Below are positions 11,077 to 21,276 of a stretch of DNA of 64,000 bases, one piece after another. The stretch comes from Paralithodes platypus (Eukaryota > Arthropoda > Malacostraca > Decapoda > Lithodidae). A program made the translations under genes and the position numbers. Numbering within the stretch: position 1 is the stretch's first letter; each line of letters starts with the position of its first letter. The stretch is from positions 34,456,261-34,520,260 of the forward strand of contig CM064580.1 of NCBI GenBank assembly GCA_032716605.1, read 5' to 3'. Below the pieces are notes generated by a model. It saw only the letters and a program-made list of their open reading frames with translations, was not told where the DNA came from and did no database searches.

Positions 11077-12271
11077 TGCTCATAAGGATAACCTGTGAGG
11101 TGTTAAGACATCCTACCTCAAGTCCGCCGGAAAATTAGCTATAGCTACAGCTACTCTAACCTTCCGCTGGACTCGACCATGGAAAAAACTGGGGTTTCTC
11201 CGTTTAAGCTGATTGGACTGCTTACCTGTGACAAAGTGTCACTGGCCCTAGTGACCTTAAGTGTTTAATTATCCGTGACTATCAAAATAGAAAGATAGGT
11301 AACGTGCTTGCATGACGTATCACAACATCTGCCCACTAGACTGGAACTCCGGGCGAAGGAAGTCTTGCCGCATGACAAATCGGTCAGGGCGAGTCCCCTC
11401 GGCGGGCCGAGCTTGCTCCCGTAGGAATTCGCATTTTCCGCCGGAAGGATTGTGGTTCAGCGCACCACGCCGGGACATTTTTGGTTGCTCCCTTGCTCGT
11501 CTACGAGACGAGGAAACAGAGGCCCTACACAGAAGGCCGCCGGAGAAAGAACAACCAAAAATTTTAGAGGCAGGGGACTTATATGTAAAAATCCCCCCTA
11601 CCAAAACCCCACCCAAATATAGGGACATCTCCCAAGGGCCCCCCCAATAACATGTAGAGCACACATGTAGCACAAAACAGGGGCACACATAGGCATAATC
11701 ACAAATACATAGAATTTATAATCCTAAATTACCTGTAGCCTACATTGGAGACCCCTAAAGAGGCTGGCCATGAGGCCCGACGAAACATTACAGGATGAAC
11801 TGACGCTCCGACGATCCAGCAGCAGCAGCAAGCAGAGGGGAGGTCCGTGAGAGGGGCCCAGAAGCAAATACGGAACTCTAGAAGGCTCCGCACGACGTGC
11901 AACCACCCTTGAACTAGAACATTTGCTAACAAAAAACAAAACTAATATGCAACTGCCTCAAAGTGACGGCCTGAAACATAATCTTGCAGAATGATAGCCT
12001 CCTAGCTATAATATCAAAAAGCTAAAGACGCAAAACAACATGACAATAACACAGGTGGCGCACGGATACGAAGGCGCCTTGTTACAATAGTACCCTAATT
12101 TACACACTTCCTGCGGTCATACCAATGGGACAGCCCGTGCTAGCTAATCTAAACCTTGTTCAGTACAACGCAGATGTATACAAATGAGTAAGGACTCACG
12201 AGAAGCGCAGGAACGACGAATGAAGCTGGAGCACTGGGGACACCCGCCCTCCTAGTACGAACGCAGAAGGG
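11077..12271 (-). other. DIRS 5' leader
   Basis: This lies between the gag start and the right terminal repeat. A 112-codon frame on the plus strand (11,312-11,650) has no recognisable features and I treat it as chance. No further gene is seen. Confidence 0.5.
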
Positions 12272-12572
12272 AGAAGGAAATTATGGCCGCAAGGGAGCCT
12301 GCGCCTGGGTGCTGCGCACAAGAAATCCACGCATGGAAAGCCATAATATAACAGATATTAAGTTCAATTTTATTTTTATTTTTTCTACGAAGTTTTTTTC
12401 TGTAGGGTACCCGATCATAAGGACGATTCTATAAGAGAATTAAGCGTGCACTTATGAGAGTACTCCCTGACTCTTCCGCACGGGAGATTCAAAACTGCTG
12501 CCGCAGGTGTTGAAGGGAGACTATTATATTAATAGGCAATATCGTCAATGATGAAGGGGCCACTATTAAATA
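12272..12572. repeat. DIRS right terminal repeat (5' end of element)
   Basis: It is the inverted partner of 4,088-4,375. The outermost ~40 bases also match the internal complementary region at 4,518-4,556. Confidence 0.88.
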
Positions 12573-12585
12573 TAAATATAACCGT

Positions 12586-12680
12586 CCTGGTGGCGTAATG
12601 GTTAGAGTGTTTAAAATCCCTCCCGGGATTTGAACTCGGGACACCACACATAAGCATCTAAACCATTACACCACCAATAC
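12586..12680. mobile_element. head-to-head tRNA-derived SINE fragments
   Basis: The minus strand from ~12,677 carries a tRNA-like A box (GGTGGTGTAATGGTT) and a B box (GAGTTCAAATCCC). The plus strand from 12,589 carries a second copy of the same A box (GGTGGCGTAATGGTTAG). The two A boxes therefore face each other and can form a hairpin. It matches the SINE heads at 40,491-40,621 and 53,371-53,500. It is not a functional tRNA because the acceptor stem is absent. Confidence 0.7.
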
Positions 12681-12761
12681 AATTTGTTCAAATATATGAT
12701 AAAATATTTATATATACAGTATATCTATAATATATCCGCAATTAATGGGGGTCACCTGCTT
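12681..12761. other. AT-rich spacer
   Basis: Short AT-rich sequence between the SINE and an inverted repeat. Nothing recognised. Confidence 0.5.
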
Positions 12762-13075
12762 TTTTATCTTTCTCTCTTTCCCTGGCTTGTATCCATTCGG
12801 CCCCATTCATCCAACTGGTTTAAGAGGTTTATTCCTATCCAGGTTTCTTCCTGGCGAGCGATAGCGAGCCAGTGTTGTGTGGAGAAATCCGACTTCGCCG
12901 GAGACATTTGTCTATCGAAAAATTTACAAATTTAGCTTGCTGTCAAAACAAAAATATATATATACCGCTCGCCAGGAAAATGTTGACACCTGGATGGGGG
13001 TAACCGTCTTATAACAGTAGGCTGAATGGGGCCGAATGGATACAAGCCAAAGAGAGAGGGAGAGAAAGAGAAAAA
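12762..13075. repeat. inverted repeat with ~100 bp arms
   Basis: 12,765-12,865 and 12,965-13,072 are imperfect reverse complements sharing GGCTTGTATCCATTCGGCCC and TTCCTGGCGAGCG, with a loop of about 100 bp. Its TCGCCAGGAAAA...GACACCTGGATGG part is related to dispersed unit C at 23,330 and 53,950. Positions 13,076-13,278 beyond it hold nothing recognised. Confidence 0.7.
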
Positions 13076-13278
13076 AAGCGAGGTGGGCCCCTTAATCATT
13101 TCAGTACAATTACTTTCTTTTCTTTTATTCTGGCTAACATGAAACTATTTTCTGCAGTTACGAAAAAAAGACAATATTATTTACAGGACTTATTGAGGCC
13201 AGAAAAAAAAAAATAGAGGTTACTCATTTCGCCTAACAGATAGATTATACACTAAAGAAAATCGTCCAATGCTTACCA

Positions 13279-13588
13279 AATTGAGGGACAAACTAGGACA
13301 AATTTGAGGGAAAAAATTGAGGTGAAAAATTGAGGGAGAAAATCGAGGGGAAAAACATGAGGGAAAACAAATTGAGGGAAAAAATTGAAGGAAAAAATTG
13401 AGGGAAAACATTGAGTGAAAATAATTGAGGAAAAAATCGAGGGAAAATAATTGAGGGAAAAAATTGAGGCAAACAATTGAGGGAAAAAATTGAGGGGGAA
13501 AAATGAGGGGAAAAATTACGGAAAAAATTGAAGGAAACAATTGAGGGAAAAAAAGATGAGGGAAAAAATTGAGGGAAAAGTTGAGGGT
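13279..13588. repeat. 13-15 bp minisatellite block
   Basis: The same ATTGAGGGAAAAA-like array as at 407-2,936. It runs directly into the (TTAGG)n-like array on its right. Confidence 0.9.
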
Positions 13589-13589
13589 A

Positions 13590-13672
13590 GGATTAGGTTA
13601 GGTTAGGTTCGGTTCGGTTCGGTTAGGTAAGGTTAGGTTAGGTTAGTTTGGTTAGGATAGGTTAGGTTTTAA
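13590..13672. repeat. interstitial (TTAGG)n array
   Basis: Imperfect GGTTAGGTTAGG repeats with GGTTCGG variants. TTAGG is the ancestral arthropod telomere unit. A second short run at 13,829-13,851 ends exactly where the large LTR-like element begins. Confidence 0.85.
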
Positions 13673-13677
13673 ACCCA

Positions 13678-13830
13678 GGGTTTTTAAACTTTAAAATAGG
13701 CCTATTGGGCCTTAAAAATGGTCATAATAACAAAATATATATATACCGTTGGAATCGAAACGACGAGACGAATCCAAATATATGCTAACCTTGAAAAGTA
13801 AAAAACTCGAAAAATCAACAATTTGGATTA
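13678..13830. repeat. dispersed unit A
   Basis: A copy of the TTTTTAAACTTTAAAATAGG unit lying between two TTAGG arrays. Confidence 0.8.
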
Positions 13831-13851
13831 GGTTAGGTTAGGTTCGGTTCG

Positions 13852-14011
13852 TGTTATGCCCTGTTTTTCTACAGGTTTAACTTGGGTAATGTGAGTTCTA
13901 ATTGACTGGGTATATAAGGCTGCATGCACAATACAAGATATGAGGAATAGAGAACACAAAGAAACACATGGTAGCAAGTTACACGATCACGTTTATTTAT
14001 ATACCACTGCA
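13852..14011 (-). repeat. left (3') LTR-like segment
   Basis: It is 160 bp and identical to 21,117-21,276 except one base. Read on the minus strand it begins with a TATA-like TATATAAATA and ends GGGCATAACA, suggesting core promoter plus R/U5. Its right neighbour differs from that of the other copy, so the full U3 is not shared. Confidence 0.75.
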
Positions 14012-17000
14012 GAATACTCGTGTAAGACAATATAATAGAATCGAACAACACTAGCATAAGTGGATCTGGATGGAGCCTAGTCTCCCACTTCCAACGTTCA
14101 GGTATTAATCTTCTGATCACTGGCTTTAATTCAACAGGTTTATATACCGAAGACCATCAATGTTACTTATAGAATCATATTCACTGTTAGATTTATTACT
14201 GGTAGCTCTGGTGCACAAGTAGTAGTTCACAGACTAGATTAGACACGCGTATTTTAGAGCACGGGAATTCTAGTAACCTCAGGGGGTACTGATCTAAGTT
14301 TTATATTCTTGTCTCAGAAATACATAGAACGCAAATCAGTGGGCGAACATTCAGATATCACTAGGGTTTCCTTCTAGGTAATAATATCTGGATATATGGT
14401 TGATTACGAGAGTTAGTATCGCCTGTTAATTATTGAACACTGATACGCTTAGCACTTCCTAATTGAATGGTTATATGAATTATACTGGGCAAAGAGATAG
14501 CCACTTCGTAGAAATATTAATTAGTGAATCTCTAAACAGCACAGTAATATGTAGTACTGCTAAAGGGAATCTTGGGTAGTATCTGATGGGTCTGGTCCTG
14601 GTTATCTTGCGTCCATGATGTTGGGGGCTAACGACTGGTTCCGCGGCCGTCCAGGGGGTCCATATGTGTGAAGTTCTCAAATACGTGGGCAGGTCCTTCT
14701 ATCCAAATCTGCCACGGAGTCTGCCGGCTCTGGAATCTCACTCCGGAACAACACAAGGGCAGAGCTAGAAGTTAACTGCAGGGTAGTGACCCCTGGTTGG
14801 TGTCTAGCTTTCAACTGATTTGACTGGGGGCAGGAGCTAGATTTATAGGCTCGGTTCTGGACCCTGTAGACAGTAGGAATCTCGACTCTTATGGACTTAT
14901 TTGAGCTCTCAATAGATATGGGGACTAGGTAAGATGGTATTTACTGTTGTGGCACATGGCTATAGGAAGCCTTTATATTTTCATATAACTGAGCCTTAGT
15001 AAGAGGTACTATTTTGACTATACTGGAAGTATTTAGGGGAGAGAGACTGGATCTACTTTGCGAGGAGGATGGGGACAGCTGTGATAGGAGCATCTCTCTT
15101 AGATTGTTCAATCTTCATTCTATGGTATAGCTGAGGTGCTAATTTAGTGATCAGAGCATGCAAGAAAGGTAAATGGTTTATTGTGAGTTAATAGAGGTTA
15201 GTAAAGGTGTTAGTCATGCATGGTTAGTTCATTGATAGGAAGAATTCCTGTGCTACCTGGCAATGACTCGAAGTCAAAACAGGGGCCAGGTATACCTCCG
15301 CGGGGGTGGGGGTCTCCCTCCTCGGGTGGGCAAAAAGGGGGAGCTGGGCGCCCTCTCTCTGTGATAGTCATCCGGCGGCTGTGGCTAGGGGCTTGCCATA
15401 TCACCAGTGTTCGTAATAACCCTCTGTGTATGAGACAGATGTGGGTGTCCTTAATACCAAAACCGAAGGTGCCTTGGCTAGCTGGTTTTACTCGGCTGGT
15501 TGTTAATTGTAGGGTTTGCTGGATGTGGTGGAGACTGGGTTGCTAACTCTGCCACATTTATCTGGAAGTATGGCAATAGAAGTTAGTTACTGGCGAGGCG
15601 GCTAGCCTCGCACCGACGACCATTGGGTGCAGGGTTGTGAATGGGTTGTAAGAGAATAGATGGCATGCAAGGGGCTAGTAAAGTTCTAATGTTGTTCTGG
15701 CCTACTAAGTGAAGGTAGGCTGGATAGGAGTATATATATAAAAGGTTGGAGAGCGTTAGCAACGGACAATTCAAGGATCTTCAAGAGGTATGAGAGAGAG
15801 GCTAGGTCGGACAAGAGTAGAGAAGCGCGGGGTCTTATAATGAGAGGGGAGGGGTGCAGGGGGCTATAGGGGAATTTGACCCTAAGGTCTCTGGGCGTGG
15901 GGTGGCATTAGGCTGCAGTTGATATGGGAGTTTGAAAAGGCAGTAGAATACGTTAGCCAAATGCTACCGGGGAATGCAACTATGGGGTGGTATATGAGTC
16001 TGGAAAAGATAGAGTTATGTGATCAGTCCGAGGGGTTATGGATACTATTAGTTGGCCCTGGGAACTGCGTTTTCTATGAAATATAAATATACCAACAACA
16101 GCGGCAGTTCGTAGGGGTACTTAGTTATTGTTTCGGGTACTTATGACAGATACTGGTAACCAGGTTATCTTATACAATCTCTGGTTGGGGTAAGAGGTGT
16201 ATGACACGAAGTAAATTGGCGTAGTGTGGACTGTGGATACGAAGGAGGCAAGGGGAAGACGTTATGACAATTGTGGAAAAGTAAATGGAAAAAGGTGAAC
16301 ACAATGGCGGATAAAAATACTTAACCTAAGGATTGAATACATAGATTTATGGGGCGATGGGTCTTCAGAAGCTTAGTCTGGCAAGACAAGATGTTAGGGA
16401 ATGTTAATATTAATACTTAAACTAAGGATTGCATACATCGGCATAAGTGGATCTGTACTTGGCACAATACGACACAAGGACAGTGCCGCTATGTTGTATC
16501 AATACTGGTGGCAGTTAATATTATAGAGACACTTAGTTACTAGAGGAACAATGCAAGGGGGCGACTGAGCACAGGTTACATATATCTATACTCGTCATGG
16601 GAAATGATATACAAGGTCTAGGGACAGGCGTGGGTGTTTTAACTTCTAAGATATATATAACATCTACTTCTCGGATGTAAGAACATACATAGATATAATT
16701 ATGGCTGTCTGATGTGTTGGCATTGGCTCAACGTCGGGACAGGGCATGGGTGTTTTTAATATGAATGTATATTCCTGTTCATCATCTTTGTAGTTAGGAG
16801 TGTAGGACACGAGGGGGTAGTGTCCATGAGGTGTGGAAAAATTGTCAGTTTAGAAGGGGTATCTAGGTGCGGCCTGGAGCTGCTTAGCCCTGCGGGCTTG
16901 GGCCTGTCTGAATTGGCTGGCTCGGTCAGCTGGTCCTTTCGTTCTGTGGACCTTTCCTTTGGGTGTTTCTGTGTGGTGTTCGTTCGTGGCTTCTGTGGTG

Positions 17001-17640
17001 GGCTTCTCGTTCTGGGGCATTTTACTTCCCTCTCCTTCATTATAGGCTCGTCCTCGAGCCTCAAGGGTGAAGTAAAAAGAAGCATAGTCAGAAAAGTGTA
17101 GGTTAACAAGAAAAGTAGTATGACTAAGGGAAAAATATATAATATATAGTATATGGAAAACATGTAAATTTAAGAAAGAACAGATAATTAAGAGCACAGG
17201 AAATTAAGAAGAGGTAAAGTGTTTAACAATGTATAAAGCAAATTTAAAAGATAGTCAGAAAAGTGTAGGTTAACAAGAAAAGTAGTATGACTAAGGAAAA
17301 AAAATAATATATACAGTATATGGAAAACATGTAAATTTATAGAATCATGCCCAATCGCTTAGGAATTGAAAACAATAAAAAAAATTAAGTACAATAATAT
17401 CCTCATCATCATCAGGGGGGGGGTTATTTAGGGTCGCCGTTAGTCTGGGTGACGGTCTGGTAATAGGGGTGGTGGTGGTTGTGGCTTTGACCTTGGGGTT
17501 TCACTTTCACTTTGGAAGGGCGGGGTGGATATACCGTTAGTTCTTGTCGTTAGGAATGTGGGTCTGGGGGCGAGCTGGCCCGGGGCCAGTTTTGGAGGGG
17601 GGTCTAAGTGGTTTCGGTCGGGGGTAGTGATAGGGGGGTT
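14012..17640 (-). other. 3' interior of the LTR-type element, no recognised gene
   Basis: No polymerase or integrase motif was found on either strand. A 135-codon minus-strand frame at 16,756-17,163 begins with a hydrophobic segment followed by a basic Pro/Thr-rich stretch; I do not recognise it and give it low weight. Near 16,321 and 16,418 a short CTAAGGATTG...CATA segment is repeated. Confidence 0.45.
17084..17340. repeat. ~85 bp direct duplication
   Basis: The segment starting ATAGTCAGAAAAGTGTAGGT at ~17,084 recurs at ~17,252 with few changes, through GGAAAACATGTAAATTTA. Both copies lie inside the LTR-type element. Confidence 0.8.
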
Positions 17641-20429
17641 TTAAAGATGAAACGGGCAGGTCGAGTCGGGGTTGTTGTTGCGGAAGAGGTTGGTGCTGGG
17701 GAGGGGTTGAATTGTGTAGAGAGTTGTGGTCGTGAGTGGGGTTTGGGGAAGGGTGAGTAAGGCTGAAGGTTGAGAGTTTACTATGATCGGGTGGTTTGGA
17801 GGTTTGGGGTGTGGGGATTTGATAGGGAGATGGTGGGGGGGGGGGTCTGGGCAGGCAGGGTTGTGGTTTGAGAGGGGTTGAATTTGGACTGATTTTATTT
17901 TCGGGGAGATATGGATGGGATTTCGAGGAGTGGTTGAAGTTGAGAGGTTGATTATGTTGTTTGGGGCGAGAGAGAGAGTATTTTGGGGTTTAGCCAAGGT
18001 GGAAAAAGTTTTGTGGTTGGATTGGGATGGGAGTGGTATTTTGTCGAGCGGGATCTTTGGGGGTGGAATTTGGGGGGGCTGGGGTAACTGTGAAGAGGGG
18101 GGTAAGATAGGGGGAAAAAGGAGGTAGGGGTTATGTACGGGGGTGATTGTTCGTTCGGGGGTGATTGTTCGTTCGGAATGTGGTCGTGAGAGGTTAGGCT
18201 GGCAGGGTGGGAATTGGTGGAGGTTGAAAGTTTAGCTGGGCTCATGATGGTGGGGGACCGACTGGTGAGCAGGTGTTCGGTACGCATGAGGGGGGGGGAA
18301 TCACTTTGGTGGGGGTCACGCGTGAGGGGGGGATTAACGGCGCGTGTGGGAGGATCAGAGTGGTGGGGTGTGTCGGTGGCAGTGACGGTTTGTTTAGAGG
18401 TTATCTGGGGTTGGTGGGTTTGTCTGTCATGAGGGGGTGAGTCAAGTGTGGGGTTTTGAAGTTTATTAGGGGTGTGAATTGTGGGGGGGTGGAAGGGAGC
18501 TACTGACGGAAAACTGTCACAAGGGAAATTTTGTTGGTGGGGGAATAGCTGAGCATTTCTGGGGGAAGGGGGGGAACATGGTTGGGTCCCTAGGTCGTCA
18601 CGCGTGAGGGGAGGATTAACGGCGCGTGTGGGAGGATCAGAGTGGTGGGGTGTGTCGGTGGCAGTGATGGTTTGTTTAGAGGTTATCTGGGGTTGGTGGG
18701 TTTGTCTGTCATGAGGGGGTGAGTCAAGTGTGGGGTTTTGAAGTTTATTAGGGGTGTGAATTGTGGGGGGGTGGAAGGGAGCTACTGACGGAAAACTGTC
18801 ACAAGGGAAATTTTGTTGGTGGGGGAATAGCTGAGCATTTCTGGGGGAAGGGGGGGAACATGGTTGGGTCCGTAGGTCGTCACGCGTGAGGGGAGGATTA
18901 ACGGCGTGTGTGGGAGGATCAGAGTGGTGGGGTGTGTCGGTGGCAGTGACGGTTTGTTTAGAGGTTATATGGGATTGGTGGGTTTGTCTGTCATGAGGGG
19001 GTGAGTCAAGTGTGGGGTTTTGAAGTTTATTAGGGGTGTGAATTGTGGGGGGGTGGAAGGGAGCTACTGACGGAAAACTGTCACAAGGGAAATTTTGTGG
19101 GGGGGGAAATAGCTGAGCATTTCTGGGGGAAGGGGGGGAACATGGTTGGGTCCCTAGGTCGTCACGCGTGAGGGGAGGATTAATGGCGCGTGTGGGAGGG
19201 TCAGGGTGGTGAGAGGTGAGCGAGTTAGAAAACGGGATTTGTTGGGGGGACTGCGGCGGGTTGGTGGGGGAAGAGTTAGGTGTATAACAGGGGTTATTGG
19301 TAGAGGACTGATGTATTGATTTGGGGTTGTTAACAGGACGAATTTGGGGAATTTTCTTGGTGTCAGTCTCGGTCTGGTTAAAGGTAATGTGGAACTGGGG
19401 AGGATTAGTGGGGGCAGAGTTAGGCATAGGACATGGGTTATTGAGGGAGGAGTGATGTACTGATTTGGGGTTGTTAACAGGACGAGTTTGGGGAATTTTC
19501 TTGGTGGCAGTCTCGGTCTGGTTAGAGGTTATCTGGGACTGGTGAGTTTGTTTGACATGAGAGGGCGAGTCAAGTGTGGGGTTTCGAAGTTTTCTAGGGG
19601 TGTGAATTGTGTGGGGGTGGAAGGGAGCTACTGACTGAAAACTGTCACAAGCTACTGACGGAAAACTGTCACAAGGGAAATTTTGTTGGAGGGGGAATAG
19701 CTGAACATTTCTGGGGTCATGGGGAAAATATGTTGTGGTAGGCCTACATAGGTAGGCATAGCTAGAATACGGGGCTTGTTGGGGGGGCTGCGGAGGGTTG
19801 GTGGGGGAAGAGTTAGGTGTAGAACAGGGGTTATTGGTAGAGGACTGATGTATTGATTTGGGGTTGTTAACAGGACGAATTTTGGGAATCTTCTTGGTGG
19901 CAGTCACGGTCTGGTTAGAGGTTATCTGGGGTTGGTGGGTTTGTTTTCTGGGGTCATGGGGAAAATATGTTGTGGTAGGCCTACATAGGTAGGCATAGCT
20001 AGAATACGGGGCTTGTTGGGGGGGCTGCGGAGGGTTGGTGGGGGAAGAGTTAGGTGTAGAACAGGGGTTATTGGTAGAGGACTGATGTATTGATTTGGGG
20101 TTGTTAACAGGACGAATTTTGGGAATCTTCTTGGTGGCAGTCACGGTCTGGTTAGAGGTTATCTGGGGTTGGTGGGTTTGTTTGACATGCATAGAAAAAG
20201 GATGGGGTTTATGGGGTAACACAATTGATGGAAGATGATCGTTGGTGGATGGCTGGGCAGGGGAAAATTTAGGGATGGTCAGAGAGGATAGAGGCAAGGA
20301 AGAGTGCACTGGGGTTGGACTTTCACCGGAAGTCATTTTGGAAGGGTGCACGGAGTCTTGGATAGGGGCTGAAGGGTTGGATAGGGGATTCATCGAACTG
20401 AGTAGGCATTCTTCTCTGATGGAGAGCAT
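17641..20429 (-). CDS. Pro/Thr/His/Asn-rich reading frame with long in-frame tandem repeats
   Basis: The main frame runs from 20,429 to 17,952 (825 codons). An overlapping frame (17,997-17,641) continues the same composition. The protein is low-complexity, dominated by Pro, Thr, Ser, Asn, His and Gln. It contains about three copies of a 94-residue unit (282 bp period, starts near 18,317, 18,599, 18,881 and 19,163) and two copies of a 79-residue unit (237 bp, 19,711 and 19,948). The coding strand is very poor in G. I do not recognise a domain. It directly follows the gag-like frame, overlapping it by 40 nt in another frame, so it may be the C-terminal part of gag after a frameshift. It could also be a non-coding repeat that happens to stay open. 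Confidence 0.5.
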
Positions 20430-21046
20430 ATGTTCTTCGAATAAGCCATACGGGTCGAGATGGGCGGTGATATGTGGGGTTGGAGGATGTTTAACAATGC
20501 GGTGAATAAGAGTTCATTTTGTTGGTGGTAATCTTCATAGCTATACGCGGGCCTCACGTATCTGCAGAGTTGTATGAGGGTCGCATATATATCCCCTTCA
20601 TACTTGATCTCGTCGATGAGGATGTTTAACAATGCGGTGAATAAGAGTTCATTTCTTTGTTGGTCGTAATCTTCATAGCTATACGTGGTCCTCACGTATC
20701 TGTAGAGTTGTATGAGGGTCACATTTATATCCCCTTCATACTTGATCTCGTCGATTTGTATTATTTTGGGGGAGATGAGGGAACCCAAAAGTGGCCCTAA
20801 GGTCCGGATCACGAGGGATCGAAACTGGTTCCAGGTACTCTCTGGCGTTACCTGTTTAGCAATTTGGGAAACGGCTTTTCCCAACTGCCTAATGTGCAAT
20901 AATGCAACGGCGATTTTTTCGCGGTCATTTTGAAGTGCCACATCTAACACTGGTTTTATTATGTCTAAGTAAGTGGCAATATCATACGTGTTTACATCAT
21001 ACTTGGGAAGGTGTGTGAGTGGTTGCCAATTTCGCGATGTTGCCAT
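20390..21046 (-). CDS. gag-like protein of the LTR-type element
   Basis: I chose the ATG at 21,046 (MATSRNWQPL), although the frame stays open to ~21,097. The start lies about 70 nt downstream of the LTR and primer-binding site, as expected for gag. The first ~120 residues are helical-looking and non-repetitive, with ESTWNQFRSLVIRTLGPLLG resembling capsid-type helices. A 45-residue unit (IDEIKYEGDI...ALLNI) is then duplicated in frame (135 bp period, 20,483 and 20,618). Identification as gag rests on position and general character, not on a recognised family. Confidence 0.5.
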   Translation of the reverse strand: MATSRNWQPLTHLPKYDVNTYDIATYLDIIKPVLDVALQNDREKIAVALLHIRQLGKAVSQIAKQVTPESTWNQFRSLVIRTLGPLLGSLISPKIIQIDEIKYEGDINVTLIQLYRYVRTTYSYEDYDQQRNELLFTALLNILIDEIKYEGDIYATLIQLCRYVRPAYSYEDYHQQNELLFTALLNILQPHISPPISTRMAYSKNICSPSEKNAYSVR

Positions 21047-21100
21047 GCTTCTACTGTTCCAAACTTGCAGTGTAATGCAACCTTTTATCCGAATCAAGAA

Positions 21101-21115
21101 CCACCGCTGCCGCCA
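21101..21115 (-). other. candidate tRNA primer-binding site
   Basis: On the minus strand the LTR ends ...CATAACA, and after one T comes TGGCGGCAGCGGTGG. Starting with TGG, the complement of the tRNA CCA end, one base inside the LTR is the usual layout. The matching tRNA was not identified. Confidence 0.55.
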
Positions 21116-21116
21116 A

Positions 21117-21276
21117 TGTTATGCCCTGTTTTTCTACAGGTTTAACTTGGGTAATTTGAGTTCTAATTGACTGGGTATATAAGGCTGCATGCACAATACA
21201 AGATATGAGGAATAGAGAACACAAAGAAACACATGGTAGCAAGTTACACGATCACGTTTATTTATATACCACTGCA
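21117..21276 (-). repeat. right (5') LTR-like segment
   Basis: The partner of 13,852-14,011 with one mismatch. It continues into the 388 bp unit at 21,276-21,663, whose end (GGGCATTACA) mirrors the start TGTTATGCCC. A 5' LTR of about 547 bp (21,117-21,663) is therefore plausible. Confidence 0.7.

Larger units (their letters stand above)
4033..12572 (-). mobile_element. DIRS1-like tyrosine-recombinase retrotransposon (decayed)
   Basis: The element has inverted rather than direct terminal repeats, an internal complementary region (4,438-4,556), and minus-strand coding in the order gag, reverse transcriptase/RNase H, tyrosine recombinase. This layout is diagnostic of DIRS1-like elements, which integrate through a tyrosine recombinase and make no target duplication. 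All three coding blocks carry frameshifts or stops, so this copy is inactive. A truncated LINE lies between the recombinase and the internal complementary region. The outer limits are inferred from where the internal complementary region stops matching the ends. Confidence 0.88.

Noticed and set aside
11312..11650. 112-codon plus-strand frame in the DIRS leader
   Set aside because: No recognisable feature, opposite in strand to the element's genes, and of a length expected by chance in GC-richer sequence.
16756..17163. Envelope-like small protein (hydrophobic start, basic tail)
   Set aside because: Too short and featureless; it overlaps a duplicated AT-rich segment that creates the hydrophobic stretch.
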